Shown: positions 1-11,690, counted from the first letter of the stretch. The stretch is DNA of 64,000 bases from Rhyacophila brunnea (GCA_022495005.1 JAGYXB010001793.1:2418001-2482000); one strand, 5' to 3'. A program made the numbers and translations. The notes: generated by a model not told the origin, from the sequence alone.

Positions 1-1
1 G

Positions 2-127
2 ATTGCAGACACCTGGAGGACACTGGCCTAGGATATGGGTAAATGGAGGAAGTTGTTGAAGGAAGCCTTCCATAACTGTCTCACCATGGGTTGTTGGGAC
101 AGTTATGATGACGATTATGTGGTGTAA
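2..127 (+). pseudogene. LINE reverse transcriptase C-terminal remnant
   Basis: The frame starting at position 8 reads DTWRTLA, a stop, then DMGKWRKLLKEAF and continues to TAA at 125-127. The pattern of a tryptophan, a short spacer, then D-x-G-K-W-R-K-L is what the extreme C terminus of many non-LTR retrotransposon ORF2 proteins looks like, after the reverse transcriptase domain. The internal stop and the cut at the window edge show it is dead. The same kind of end (DRGKWRELV) appears on the minus strand near 43.5 kb. The LINE clade cannot be told from so little. Confidence 0.5.
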
Positions 128-394
128 AAATTTACTAGATTAGAATTACCAGATACAAAAATTATAAAATAAACATTTTGAAATAAATCGAAATGAAGGA
201 TATCTTAAAAAAATAAAACGTATTCTATAATCTTTATTTTTGGCGACGTTTATTCGTTACCTACTTAATAGTTAACTGTAAAAATCGTTGCGCACACATT
301 CTTACAATTGTATTGTGTGGGTAAATCCTCGCAAATCCCGCCATGCAATATCTGTAGCGCGTAGATCGCTTTTATAGCACCGCTAAAGGGTGAG

Positions 395-535
395 AAAGAG
401 CCGGCCACGAGACTGTGCCACAAGAGTCCGAAGTGTCGCACTCTCTCGAGGCATCCGGAATACATGCCCCAGACACGTGAAGCGTCTCTGTACTAATGTA
501 CCCCTAAAATTCCGAGTACTAATACCTAGTGCCGC
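395..535 (-). pseudogene. LINE remnant, same family as the 43.5 kb copy
   Basis: This segment aligns with 43,565-43,765. Both carry gccggccacg, then cgaagtgtcgcactct, then ggcatccgga and cacgt-aa-cgtctct in the same order. Read on the minus strand it gives SGCLERVRHFG, matching SGCRQRVRHFD at 43.6 kb. The right part (ctaatgtaccc-taaaattc) matches 43,740-43,765, so roughly 80 bp present in the other copy are missing here. It lies opposite in orientation to the LINE pieces on either side, so the left edge holds at least two insertions or an inversion. Confidence 0.5.
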
Positions 536-685
536 GTAAGAACAGCTGGAAAATCCTCTGACCTCTTCGAAATTACGCCAGCAAGCCTGTGTACTAGCGC
601 CTTTTCTTTTTTATCATCATGATGGAAATCTTAATGCATAAGACGGTGGAATACGCCTACAGCCTTACATCATGGTGACGCAAAC

Positions 686-805
686 GAAGTATGCGAAGAA
701 AGAGTGTACGATTTGGAGTACGAAGACAACGCAGTCGTGTTTAACTCGACGATCGAACGGTTAGAGGTAACCGTGAACAGGTTAGCCGCGAACTCGTCCT
801 CCTAG
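686..805 (+). pseudogene. LINE reverse transcriptase fragment (YADD region)
   Basis: An open frame of 39 codons ends at TAG 803-805 and reads ...RVYDLEYEDNAVVFNST..., followed by IERLEVTVNRLAANSS. In non-LTR reverse transcriptases the catalytic box is (Y)ADD within a DL-x-YADD-x-V-x-F context, followed by a helix with spaced leucines. The match is good except that the box reads YEDN, so two catalytic positions are altered and the enzyme would be dead. No flanking reverse transcriptase sequence is readable in frame. It may belong with the other LINE debris in the first 0.8 kb. Confidence 0.55.
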
Positions 806-2018
806 AATGTAATAAATGGTAACAATGCGTACACGTTATATATTAAAACGTTTAAGTATAAAAATATATGATAATATTATTATTATCATATTCTATTATG
901 AAACCAGAATACAACCATGTTTATTGATGCTTATTTTGTAATATATTAACTGGGTATATAAAGAATGGCAAAGTAATTAGCTTAGCCCCAAAAAAATTGA
1001 CGGGTAGAGAGATGTAGAGAAACTAAAGAGTTTGTGGAAAATACTAATTTGAGGGATTTGCGGTATAAGTCAACATCTAAAAATATGACATGCTACAATG
1101 CTACACATGGGGATTATTCAAAATTAAATTCAATTTATATTTCGTTAAATACTACATTTTTTTTTCAAAATAGAAACGCCAACGAAATGATTAAGCTAAG
1201 CGCTTCTAACCAGCACACTTTTAATGGATCTAAGTAATTGGTCCACATTTTGAACGGCATTACTTATGGACAGAATGATTTAAAGGTGATTTGGAATTCT
1301 GCTCACGTTCTCACTGATTACCTTGATTTGGGTTCCTCGCAACTTATTCAAATGAAATTCCTGTTTTCCAGCTATCTGCTCGGCCACATCGCCGCGCTTT
1401 GGGAATATATATTTTTAAAAGGAATGGCAAAAGTCAAGAATATTGTAGTCATTATTTCCTACAGTGCAAATATGTGATTATTTCGTGCTGGGAAAATAAT
1501 ATGTAAAATAATTTTCTGCCAAAAAATATATGAATGAAAACGCAAGGCGGTTCGTTGAGAACATTTACATTACAATGTTTAATATTACATTGTTTATTTT
1601 GCTGAACAAATAACTTCCGCATTTATAATAAATAGTCATTTTTCATATTCTTCGCCCTACGTAATATAATATTATGAAGACTTTCAACTTATACAAATAA
1701 TATAACATAAATAGTATTGTAGCCTCACGTTTAAGAGGTGATTATTGCACAACTGCGTTCTCAATCTTCTTATTTCAGAATGCTTATTCAAAAAGTATTT
1801 ATAAGTAACATAAAATATATATAAAATGCGAAAGTAGCCGATGCACTTATAGTGCAATGAAAGATGCCAGTAAAGTTGAAGAGGTGGCAAAAAAGAGAAA
1901 ACCGGGTCGAACAGAGAATGGTAATAGAGTGCGTCATTCATAGAAAGAATAATTTTAGCTCAATAATGAATGATAGGCAAATAAAATAAAATAACTTAAT
2001 CTTTCATTAAACTTTTTT
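806..2018. other. AT-rich sequence, nothing recognised
   Basis: Low-complexity AT-rich DNA on both strands. The short open frames here have no family motif, no compositional shift and no splice context. I see no repeat shared with the rest of the window. Confidence 0.5.
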
Positions 2019-2188
2019 CCGACCATGTCCAATATCATATGGGCCTACACACAGTGGAGGTTCGTATTAACAGATTTTGTTTTTATGGATGTCAACCTAT
2101 TAGGTCCATAATCTGACTCATACACAAATTGAAAAACAATATGTGTAGTTGCCAGACCCAGGATTTGAACCTAGGACCCACGACGCTA
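2019..2188 (-). repeat. tRNA-derived SINE, family A, truncated copy
   Basis: The block runs from accatgtc, through cagattttgtttttat, ctattaggtccata and actcatacacaaattgaaaa, to gaacctaggacccacgacg. It matches 6408-6600 base for base over most of its length. On the minus strand the end reads gtcctaggttcaaatcc, a polymerase III B-box-like string. The A-box part present in the 6.4 kb copy is missing here because homology stops at about 2188, and about 20 bp are deleted internally near 2087. It is therefore 5'-truncated relative to the element. Confidence 0.65.
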
Positions 2189-3430
2189 AAAATTCATTTA
2201 AAAAATATTCTTTCGCGGAATTGGTGTTTGATGGATTTCCGATTCATAATCTTTATGCGTTTAATTGTACATACAACAAAACTATGCTTGCATTAGAAAA
2301 ATAAAGAATCACAATGAATACTTGCTCCAGCATGAAAATAACCACAGCAAACTGCGATTGCTTTGGATTTAGTACCTAGACGAAAATAATGATTTTAAAA
2401 ATAATATAGAATCGTGAAAATTCATACATTTACGTATTAATGGATTATGTGTCATTTTGCGACAACTGTACAGCTTTAACTTCTCGCGTGTAACAGCCCG
2501 TGGCAATGTGTCTTGTGGGGTATCCGTAACATTCACCGCCGACAATTCATCGACAATGCAATTCATCGCGCCTACAATTCACCGTCGATATTATTTACCA
2601 CCTCAATATACATATTTATTTCAATCCGAATTTCGAAAAGAAAATAATGTATTTACACTGTAATTAGGCGCTACATTATGGCATTATTTGTTCAAATTTG
2701 AAGACAAATAATAATAATACTTAGGTATTACTCAGAGAAAACACAAAAAAATATACGAACTTACTTAACGACTTGAATAAATATTATAAACGTATCGATT
2801 TTTTTTATTTACTTCTGATATTTCATGAGTTTCATTAGAGCACACACATACATAATATGTGTATTATTGTATAAAAAATATATGTTGATTTATTTTGTAA
2901 GTTGTATTATGGTATAAATACATACAATGTTTTTATTATGTATGTACCTTTTCGTCTTGTTCGCTGTACCAAAACATTTAATATTACATGTATATTGAGG
3001 CGATGAATTGTCTCGGTGGTCTGAAATGTCGGAGTGTACCTAATTCCCGGTGGTGAATGTTGAATATTCCCTGTGGATATGCCCAGTACACACGCCACGT
3101 TATTTTTTTTAATCAGAGACATGGATAACAAAAACATTGGTTTAAATTATCAATTACGGAAGCAGAATAGGTACCTCTAAATTAAAGAAAACGACCGAAA
3201 TGCGGGCCATCGTAAATGTATAAAAGTATGGACGCAGGTTATGCAGAGAACAATACGTAAATTTCCATTATACTACGGGCGATATCGGAAGAATTTATCG
3301 CAACACTAATAACGCGATCCGAAAAAGCACACGATTTAAATACACCAGCCGCATTGTAATATTCTAATAAAACAAACGACTCAATAAAAAGCCTATGCCT
3401 TGGTACACTTTTACGGCGGGTGTAAAAAAA
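2189..3430. other. AT-rich sequence, nothing recognised
   Basis: No gene, repeat shared with the window, or strong regulatory structure was seen. Short open frames overlap on both strands (for example 2369-2663) and carry no recognisable motif. Confidence 0.45.
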
Positions 3431-3760
3431 TAATTCACGTGGTAATTCGGCGTAGCGTTTTTTTTCTACTGAGCTCCGTGCACGGAGTATAATCCCGGCG
3501 AATGAATATCCTAATTCCTCTGGAAAGCTTACGTCCCATTACTCGGTATATGTGTGAGAGTAAACGCACGCACGCGGCTATGAATATTACAGGCGGCACT
3601 CTGACGTTGCGGGAGCTTTATCCAGGATTAAAAGCACCAGAATGGGAAACGGGTCAAGCTTTATTGTGGCTATTCTTGAAGCGTGTGACGCAAAGGCGAT
3701 ATTTCAATTTCCCACGCAATATTCTCGGAAACAATATCAATAGCTGACGCCCTCTTCCAC
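3430..3760. other. Less AT-rich block, possible conserved non-coding element
   Basis: This stretch is visibly richer in GC and CpG than its flanks and of mixed complexity (cacgcacgcggctatgaat; gcggcactctgacgttgcgg). The plus strand is open for 81 codons from 3502, but I recognise no domain and see no convincing acceptor upstream, so a coding call is not justified. Either a short exon fragment or a conserved regulatory block would explain the composition. Confidence 0.2.
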
Positions 3761-4068
3761 TGTGTGCGATCCATTGTTTTTCTTATAAATTTCACGCTGA
3801 GATTTTCAATACAATGACTAGTGGATTTTGACATGAAAACTACAAAAAGGATAGTATGTATGTAGCATAAATCATATTAAATTCTACAGTTATCATGAAC
3901 CATAACCATCTTGTAACTGTGAGTTTTAATAATGGATTATTACATTATTATTTTTGTAAGTGAAAACACTATACATAAATGAATTTTCTAAGAATATTCT
4001 ATGTTCAATAATAATTCAGTTTAATTTATCTCGGCTTACAGAATATAAGTAGTAGCATTAGTAGGCAC

Positions 4069-4618
4069 CAATGGCGAAGGTTGGACGTAGGCTGTTAAGA
4101 TCATGCATAAATAGTACACACTAAACTTTGTCACTTATACATATTTGTTTTCATTGAAATACGACTACAATGTACAGATAGTGTTGGTTAGTTTTTAAAA
4201 TTCAATTATACCCTGCGAAAACCAAGCCACAATAGATAATAGTAAAAAATACTCGGCTTTCTATAAAATATCTAAAATTATGCAATTAAATCATACATAA
4301 CTTTGGATATTTTATAGATAGAATAATATTTTTTATCTATTATAGTTTGGTTAGGCAGGGCTTAATGAATTAAAAAAAAATAGCCTACAACAATGTATGA
4401 ATGAAAAAGTGTGCAAAATTTTGTCGTATCGAATATCCAAAATATACCAAAACTATTATGGTTTGGTTTAGGCAGTGGTTAATTGATTTTTAAAAACTAA
4501 CAGACACCATATATAAATTGTAGTTCTAGTTCAATAAAAACAATATGTATAACTAAAAAAGTTTAATGTGCACTATGTATGCCAGATCTTAACAGCCTAC
4601 CTCCACCCTTCGCTACTG
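4069..4618. mobile_element. hAT-type foldback MITE with 8-bp target duplication
   Basis: The element is flanked by identical 8-bp copies of GTAGGCAC at 4061-4068 and 4619-4626, the duplication length typical of hAT transposons. The left end reads CAATGGCGAAGG and the right end, reversed, CAGTAGCGAAGG, fitting the CA-start ends of the superfamily. Inverted homology runs far inside: gtaggctgttaagatc, then a long AT-rich arm to about 4245 pairs with 4450-4618. The centre holds a second inner inverted repeat (aaccaagccacaatag against ctattatagtttggtt), so part of the arm has been duplicated. It contains no transposase and depends on an element elsewhere. Confidence 0.8.
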
Positions 4619-4826
4619 GTAGGCACTTCAGGCTATACAAATGAACATATTTTAGTAAATAAATCAAAATATTATGTAACGTGCAAAGTGACATAAGTGA
4701 CAATTTGAAATTTTACTGGATTCGAAATTTTTTTTTATTCGTTTCGTCATATTCGTTCCACTAAATTTTCTGTAACTTTGTAACTTAGAGATGCATTTTT
4801 GAAAGTTGAAGACGACATTCTGGACC

Positions 4827-5135
4827 AGTGTTCAGCAACCGCCATCCCACAGGTCGTATGAGGACCAAGCCTACATTTTTAGCAAGTCATATCTTAAGCA
4901 CGGACATAGATAGAGTGATATATAAATTGTATTTTGGCGTTCTTTTAGTTTTTAATCGATAAAATTGCTTCATAACTCTTCATAACTTTTAAATATTTCC
5001 GCGAGTACCTATTTTTCTAACTCCATTATTAAAACTAAAAGTTGACTGATATAAAAAGGCTGCCGACAAGCTAACTCCATATCTAACTCATTTTTGGCCA
5101 AACGTCTCTTACGACCTTTGGGTTTAGCACGTTCA
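4827..5135. mobile_element. Degenerate hAT-like MITE
   Basis: The left end, cagtgttcagcaacc, resembles the hAT consensus CAGTG-TTC-CAACC. Reversing the sequence near 5100-5130 gives acgtgctaaaccc, then aggtcgtaagaga, which parallels left-end aggtcgtatgagg. The ends are diverged and I could not find a clean 8-bp duplication, so the limits are approximate. Confidence 0.35.
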
Positions 5136-6407
5136 AATTATGAATTACGATGTTTTTTTTTAAATACGTAACTTTAAATCGTACAATAAAATTAGCCCAA
5201 TATTTCCTGTGTACTTACAATCACTATATTTATACATACGTACATTTTAATCCGACGCAAATTACCAATACAAATATTTCAGTTAAAATAATAAATGTAT
5301 ATACAAATTGTATATGAAACAAAAATAATCAAATATTGTGAATGACAGACAACACGTGACATCACAATATGACATATTTAATGAATTTTCTTTATCCGTA
5401 CCGCAGCATGTGGCACGCGTGCTTTCACGATGTCTTAATAATGTATGGATTATCTACGATGTCGTACTCAAACGTTCAGAATTTCAGTTTTGAATATTTT
5501 ACCTGCACGCGTGTCGCGTAAATATGATATCTGATATTATGTATATGAGACAAAAGTTACAAACAATAGGCTTGGGAATGGAATATTTTACCTGAAAATG
5601 TAAATAAGAGGAACGGTATCGTATATCGTTTGAAAGGAATCATGTAAACAGGAAGTAGAATACTTAGAAGGCCGAAACGATAAAAACACATGTACAGTAA
5701 ATAAGTAATAAGATTACTAGAATATTTTGAAAATAGAACACAAATTAAAATATACCCTTTTCAAATATGTTTTGTTTTACGAAATATTTATGGTCAAATA
5801 AATAATATAAACTTACTCTCTGTTAGACAACACAAATAATATAATAAATACTTGTCTATATACATTCTTCAGTGATCGTGAGAGCTTTATTAAAAATGTT
5901 GCTTTATAATCCAATGTGGGGTAGCCTTGTAAAAATATCCTCACTAAGGCTTTTTTATATTTGTTTCAAAGACGTTGTGGATTTCGTGCAGTGTAAATTG
6001 GGATTAAGTGATACACATAGAATATATTTCAAAGAGTATTGGGGCATGACGATCAGTGTTTTGGATCTACTCGTCTAAGGGTCTTAAAACTTACTACCGA
6101 ACTTGTAAAAATAATCAGATCATGGTGGGTAGTAAAGATAATACCTTGGTACACTTAATTCCATTATTGGAATTTAGATTATTTGATTAAAATATTACGT
6201 TAAATGGTCTTACTTTACAAAATAAAAATAATCACATTTTCCAAATAAAATGAGTGTTCAATATAATATTATATAGGCTATGTCAAAATAAAAATAATTC
6301 TGACAACCGTAAATTGAAACAAAAAAAAAACAATTACGAAACCACCTACCCATACATATTACATTTTTGTATTTTATGTAGATAAGTACTAACGTTTTTC
6401 TTTTGTC
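5136..6407. other. AT-rich sequence, nothing recognised
   Basis: Long AT-rich stretch with no frame, repeat or terminal structure that I can support. A frame of 68 codons at 5872-6078 has no start context, motif or compositional shift and is most likely chance. Confidence 0.45.
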
Positions 6408-6641
6408 GACCATGTCAGATCCTAATAAGATTATATGAGCCTCCACAGAGTAGAGGTTTGCATTAACAGATTTTGTTTTTACGAGAAATGGATGTCAGCC
6501 ACTTGCTCAACCTATTAGGTCCATACTCTGACTCATACACAAATTGAAAAACAATATGTGTACTTGCCAGAGCCAGTATTCGAACCTGGGACCCACGACG
6601 TTATAGGCCGGTACTTAAGCCGCGCGGCCATCGTAGATAGA
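6408..6641 (-). repeat. tRNA-derived SINE, family A, fuller copy
   Basis: On the minus strand the head reads tggccgcgcggcttaag, an A-box-like string, followed about 35 nt later by caggttcgaatactggc, a B-box. The non-tRNA body continues with aagtacacatattg, tttttcaatttgtgtatgag and ends near ggtcgacaaaag. The same body occurs at 2019-2188. Two boxes spaced as in a tRNA plus a shared unrelated body are the definition of a tRNA-derived SINE. No LINE partner sharing its 3' end was found in the window. Confidence 0.7.
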
Positions 6642-7160
6642 TATTAAAATTATAATGACGATAGAATTCAATTCATTGATTATTTAATTTAGACTGATAT
6701 TGAAAATTGTCTTCAACAGCTTGAAATCCAGTGTTTTGAAATGTTTCCACAAATCAGAAGTAGAATTATCCACCGTTGTTCAGGCCTACTCACTAATGTA
6801 AAGCATACACTTATCCATTCCACCGAGTTAGTTCTTGCATGCATGTGAAAAACGCAACCGTATTCAAAATGTACGTTCATATGACATGGTTTTCACACTC
6901 ACAATATTTCATGAAAAAACACAGCTGTTTAAACATATACGTCTTTAGCCCATTAACAGCCAACATAATCAATTCGTTAGTATGCCTGCCTTTACGCATT
7001 TGTATTTTACAGATGTGCAATAGATTTTGTAAACATTGTAATCAAAGTGCACAATTAAGGAGTCCTTGCCCGTTTCCGGTATGGCGCTATAAAACAGGTT
7101 AATTAAAAATCTATAAGAAAATAAATATTGCGTAAGCCGGGAACGATAATGTTTTTTAAA
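6642..7160. other. AT-rich sequence, nothing recognised
   Basis: No supported gene or repeat. An 87-codon open frame at 6839-7102 has scattered Cys and His but no spacing of a known zinc-binding domain. Confidence 0.4.
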
Positions 7161-7164
7161 AGCG

Positions 7165-7400
7165 TCCTATATCTACACTAATAATACAAATTGAAATGTC
7201 TCTTAGTGATTTCGAAATATTAATACTTCGATAAGCAGCGTTTTAACTATTTCCAAGTACAACGTTGTTAAATTTCTGTTTGTCCGTTTGTTTATTCCGT
7301 TATAACTCAAAAACTACTTGATCAATAGTGATGAAACTTGCACAGCTTATAGACTACTTTGGCACCAATTTAATTAGAGTTCCATCTAGAGATCTCACAA
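7165..7400 (+). repeat. Dispersed repeat with the 'Y-TTGTCCGTTTGTT' signature
   Basis: The string tctacactaataatacaaa leads into ctgtttgtccgtttgttta and then ataactcaaaaactacttga and gatgaaacttgcaca. This order of phrases is common in dispersed arthropod repeats. A related copy lies at about 43,990-44,150 (ctatacaccaatacaa, then cgtctgtcc and cggttataa). I cannot assign it to a superfamily. Confidence 0.4.
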
Positions 7401-8964
7401 GAGTCACAAGGGCCTGAAGTTAAAAGATAAAAAAAATAACGAAACTCCCTATATTATTACTTCATAATATATCTGTATATCTGTCTACATTGTATTTTAC
7501 TCGGAAAAGGTTGTGGACCGTCGCTAGTCTAACAGTAAAATAGCTTGAGGTAATGATAGGCCACTAGGGTAAAAAAATACCGAAGTTTACATAAATCAAG
7601 AAATACGGAAAAGAATTTGCGCGCTTACAAATGACTGTAGAGAGAAGCCGTAAGATTTTCGGGGGAAATTCAAAACAATGAGTTTCAAAAATACGGTCAG
7701 CATAGTCGTAAACATTCTCACAATGTAGATTCAGTTTCGATAAGACCGCTGGATGAATGCTTCCGGAAATAAACGAGAGCGGGCCGCATAAAGTCGTGCT
7801 TAGCCCTAGTAGGTGATAGCCAGATAAGGTGTTCCAAGGTATTATTATGAAACTACCGTAAGACAACGGATACCGTTTTCTTTACAACGCCGTGTTTAAG
7901 GCGTCCTGTGCTACAATATCGCTGAATTTATTGATACTTTTTACACCGGTTTGATACGACAGAATACATTATGATAGGCGTACCTATCGAAGATATCGAA
8001 ACATAGGAAGGAAACGCAGAGTTTTTTTTATTAAACTACCTATTTATTTTTATTCAGCACAATTAAAAATTTGGACTATAAATAGTAGGAGTCTTATTAT
8101 TCTGTTATGTCATTTGAAATTATTTTCAAGTGCACGAAGCATGGTTAAGTTGGTAAACTCCACAAATATTAAGATCGCTTAGTTGCCATTCCGATTTTCG
8201 TACGTATGCAATAACGGCCGTTTTTATGTTGATTGTGATTATATGCCCGAGTGCGGTTATAAACGGTTTTACAGAAATATTACATGATGGTTCAACTAAA
8301 TAATAATGCCAATGTGTAGTTTTATTGGGTGTTTATTTACTCATCATGGTGTACCAGTTCTCCGTTTTTCCCCTCAACTACGACATTATTATTGGTTACC
8401 AGGGAACCAAAGTACATAAAACTATTGATACGCTCGAAAAAGCAGTCAGTGAATCAGAGATCTGACGGTTATGCACTTGGTTGATCAGAATGGGCATATA
8501 TTCCTTTTTTGTCTCATTGATCAAGCACATGTTTTTTTTTAGGAGACTTCCACAGTAGTCAAAGCGTCTAAATCGTATAACTGAATCGGGCAATATGTCA
8601 TCTATATTCTAAATCATATATCAATATGAATCTGCACTGGTTTACGAAATATATTTCGATTTATCTCTACTTTTGAATCCCGTACCGCCTTCTTCAGAGA
8701 ACTGTGTAATTCAATGTTGAAATTTTACGATTACAATTATTTTGGAAATGTTTATAATTTCACTGATAATAACAACTGTTATTTATTATTTTCAGTTGAT
8801 AAAAAAAAATGAAAATAATAATGGATTAACCGCTGAAAAATATATAGGTATACCTACCCCATAAGTTTAGAATAGTCGTACATTGTAATTGAATTATAAA
8901 AGCGATATATCACGTTATATAGTCATTATTTACAAGCAGTTTACCCAAAAGTATCAATAAAAAT
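7401..8964. other. AT-rich sequence, nothing recognised
   Basis: No supported gene. A minus-strand frame of 100 codons at 7564-7866 sits in slightly less AT-rich DNA but shows no domain, repeated phrase or splice-bounded exon that I could defend. Confidence 0.4.
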
Positions 8965-9220
8965 GTTAAACCGAGCGTCGACCGAACCGAAGCAGCCGTT
9001 TCGCAGGGGAGAAGGGAGCCGAAACGAAGCCGTCAGCGTTTTCTTGCAAATCTCTAGAACAAACAGATAAATCTTAACACGCCGGGCAAACAAGCCGGCG
9101 AACGGCCGTAGATTTCAGATATGCTTCTACGGCGCTAGGATGCTACGGCGCTACGGAGCGGGCGCGTAGCACGCTTCACGCAGGTCGAGAAACGTGATAC
9201 AATTTGCTCGACCGGATATC
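8965..9220. other. CpG-rich patch
   Basis: An abrupt GC- and CpG-rich patch in AT-rich surroundings. It contains two copies of ctacggcgcta around 9127-9153 and strings such as gagcgggcgcgtagcacg and acgccgggcaaacaagccgg. No frame is usefully open. It could be a promoter-like CpG patch, a conserved non-coding element or the remains of a GC-rich insertion. Confidence 0.3.
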
Positions 9221-9994
9221 CGCTTACTAGGCGATTGAATAATTCGGTACACAGATGAAAGCATAGTACCAGGTTACAAGCGTAAAACATATACGGTATT
9301 TTACGACATCAAATGAACATTTCACAATGACGGAAAACTATTATATCTCGTCATTTACGCGAGCGATAGAGCAGACATCTACGGCGTAGAAATGTAAATT
9401 ATAATTAAATTTCATATGTAAAAAGATCAGTGAAGTATTTTTGTATGTATTAACTAAGACGAATAAACTGATTTTCCAATGTTAACGTAAGCCTCTCGTG
9501 TAATAAACAGCAAGGTACAATTTATTTAACTAATTCTAAACTATTTACTGACACATACGTTTCAAGAATCTGTACTTCTTAATACAATTGGACTGTCTGT
9601 GTCTTTCTGTCGATTACAGCTTATAAACTAGATTATCAGTAGATTTGTATCTCAATGTCATAAAAGTAAACTTCTCAATGAATATATAATTATTGTCGAT
9701 AGTAATTTAGTGGCTTCATCTCGATATCCCAAAAGGTTCCAAAGTTACAAAATAAAATGTATCAAAAAGAACGCACTTGCAACAATTGAGCCCGCAAGAA
9801 GTGAAGTAGGCGAAGTGACAAAATGGAGAAACTTTCTTATTGAAGGTTTTAGTTTAATAAACTTTTTACATATTTTTTTGTATGGAGCTGTATTCAGTTT
9901 TTTTTTAATGGAAGTTTATTACATAAACAAATAGAAAAAAGTATTTATGGATAGTATTGATTGTAATAAGATAATAAAAGGAGTGAGTTTACTT
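9221..9994. other. AT-rich sequence, nothing recognised
   Basis: A 74-codon frame at 9710-9934 ends in a hydrophobic stretch encoded by poly-T-rich DNA. This is most simply a composition effect. Nothing else was recognised. Confidence 0.4.
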
Positions 9995-10425
9995 CGCCTT
10001 TACTTATTAATCTTGGCTCACTTTAGCCTATGTTAGTCGTGTTCAACATTGCGTGGGAAACTTGCATGAATGCATAGAAGTGAACACAGCTAACAAGCAT
10101 GTTACCATAGCAATATGCGTGTTAGCCGTGTTCACTTCTATAGGATAAAACAACACGTTAACCAGTTGGTGAGAACGGTGATATGAGCTAATGTCTTGGC
10201 TCACTTCACCATTTGAAGATATAATACGATAGATAGATCAATGAATATTTTTATTTTAACAATAAAGCACTATTTTAGTACATATTTACTTAGCTCACTT
10301 CACTTTTATGATAGTTTATGACATGTAGAATACCATAACGCACCTACCTCATTTTTTTCAAAAATGTCGGTTGGCTCACTCGACTTCTCCTTGGCTCAAC
10401 TCATCAATAGTATGTGGGTAAAGTG
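9995..10425. repeat. Cluster of GGCTCACTT motifs
   Basis: The string (t)tggctcactt or a one-base variant occurs at 10,013, 10,196, 10,291, 10,371 and, less well, 10,391. The spacing is irregular (about 80-180 bp), so it is not a simple tandem repeat. The hairpin at 10,074-10,141 lies between the first two. A degraded repetitive element or a cluster of protein-binding sites would both fit. Confidence 0.35.
10074..10141. repeat. 68-nt hairpin with 21-bp stem
   Basis: The left arm atagaagtgaacac-gctaac pairs with the right arm gttagc-gtgttcacttctat with one mismatch, and weaker pairing (gcat with atgc) continues towards a short loop. A third, direct-oriented partial copy of the right arm lies at 10,032-10,052 (tgttagtcgtgttcaac). 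The length suits a pre-miRNA-sized transcript, but the near-perfect stem and the extra copy fit a MITE core equally well. Confidence 0.5.
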
Positions 10426-11205
10426 AGCAGCGATGGAGTGTTGAAGCGCGGGTAGAGGAACACACGCCGAGATTCTACCGTTGTATATCTTATGGATATA
10501 AAATAAATCAAATCGAATCAGTACATTTTTTTCATTTTACACATGTGTTCATACTTCATGCAGACACCTTCGCTAGTCAATAATAAATAAGGCAGATGAA
10601 GCCGTTACGATCACCATAATATGGTGATGGTCATGTTATATTATATCATATGAATTTCATCTCCCCGTAAAGATTGCTATACATATATGCGCTTATCAAT
10701 TGTGGTGGTGTTATCAAATCGACTGCTTGGAAAATTAGATGCAGATAGAATACTGTAACATCATTATTTCCCGCCCACGATATTAAACAGTACAATACCG
10801 TCTCAGTTTCACTCGAATTACTGGTTAAGATTAGATGAAAATAAAATCTTGTTAAAATCGAAGTAGAAATTTGATATCGGCCGCTTCTAATAAGTTTACG
10901 TAAACCCCGGGTTTTAAAAACTTTTTAATCAAAGGCCTAATTAATAAGCTTTTCTAATTTTAATTGAAAATTTTGCCGGGTCAAGTTCCATTGCTTCCGA
11001 TACGATAAACAAAGTCCGGAAAATTTTCCCATTTCTACGTTGAGTAAACACGTCAACCTGATTCAAGATACTTATATAATATTGTAAATCTTAGGCACGT
11101 AGGATATATTTATATTTATAATTTTGTTCTATATTTATTTTGGTACAACCAAAGTTCTTTAAAAAGAAATAAAAGTACGGTCCAATAAAATACAATATGA
11201 TGAAA
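10426..11205. other. AT-rich sequence, nothing recognised apart from a short palindrome
   Basis: A perfect palindromic stretch, atcaccataatatggtgat, lies near 10,610-10,628. No gene or dispersed repeat was recognised otherwise. Confidence 0.4.
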
Positions 11206-11513
11206 CTAATTAAAAAATAATTACAAGATAAACAGAACTTTTTATACACAACGTTTTTAAATTTTCTGTTGAATTATTATGCTCAATATGCTCAAACTTG
11301 TACTTGATATGAAGTGAATAAAAAACAAACAAATATAGAATACTGAAATGTATGTCATTTTGATTACCATAATAACGCACGTGTATATTAATAATTTAGT
11401 TGTTAGGACCACCTCTTTAGCAACCAATAATGGTCTTTTACTTTTTACGGATTTTTTTGAAATAACTTTCCATACAAAACAGAATTAACTGAAAATGAAT
11501 TCAATTCTACTTA
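11206..11513 (+). repeat. Dispersed repeat family B, copy 1 (partial)
   Basis: Shares acaacgtttttaaattttct, gttgaattattatgctcaat, caaacttgtacttgatatga and ttttactttttacggattt, in that order, with 23,537-23,972, and with 17,329-17,834 read on the minus strand. Compared with copy 2, homology extends leftwards past the acaacg end to about 11,206 (aataattacaagataaa). The distal part of the family (after cttaaagata) is missing. No open frame is conserved across copies, so it is non-coding and probably a non-autonomous element. Confidence 0.7.
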
Positions 11514-11621
11514 AAGATATAATTGATGAATAATATGATAAATAATAAAAGAATATGATTGATGAGCATTTCGTGTAAGTTAATTTCGTTGTAATTAGAT
11601 TAAAGAAAATTGGCGCAAATG

Positions 11622-11690
11622 CAGTGGTTACAGGTTCAAGTTCCGCCAAGCGTCGTATTTTTCTAGTACGTATATATCTGAGGTGTTGTC
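11622..11690 (+). repeat. SINE-like tail, family C, copy 1
   Basis: A B-box-like caggttcaagttccg is followed by gtcgtattttt, ctagtacg and tatatctgaggt. The same order occurs at 35,918-35,985 and 62,533-62,605. A usable A-box is not obvious in any copy, so these may be 5'-truncated tRNA-derived SINEs. Confidence 0.4.

Noticed and set aside
3502..3747. 81-codon open frame with a hydrophobic 'GQALLWLFL' run
   Set aside because: No family recognised, no acceptor or donor at suitable positions, and a single short frame is expected by chance in this less AT-rich block.
7564..7866. 100-codon minus-strand frame
   Set aside because: No motif, no splice or promoter context, and composition like the background.
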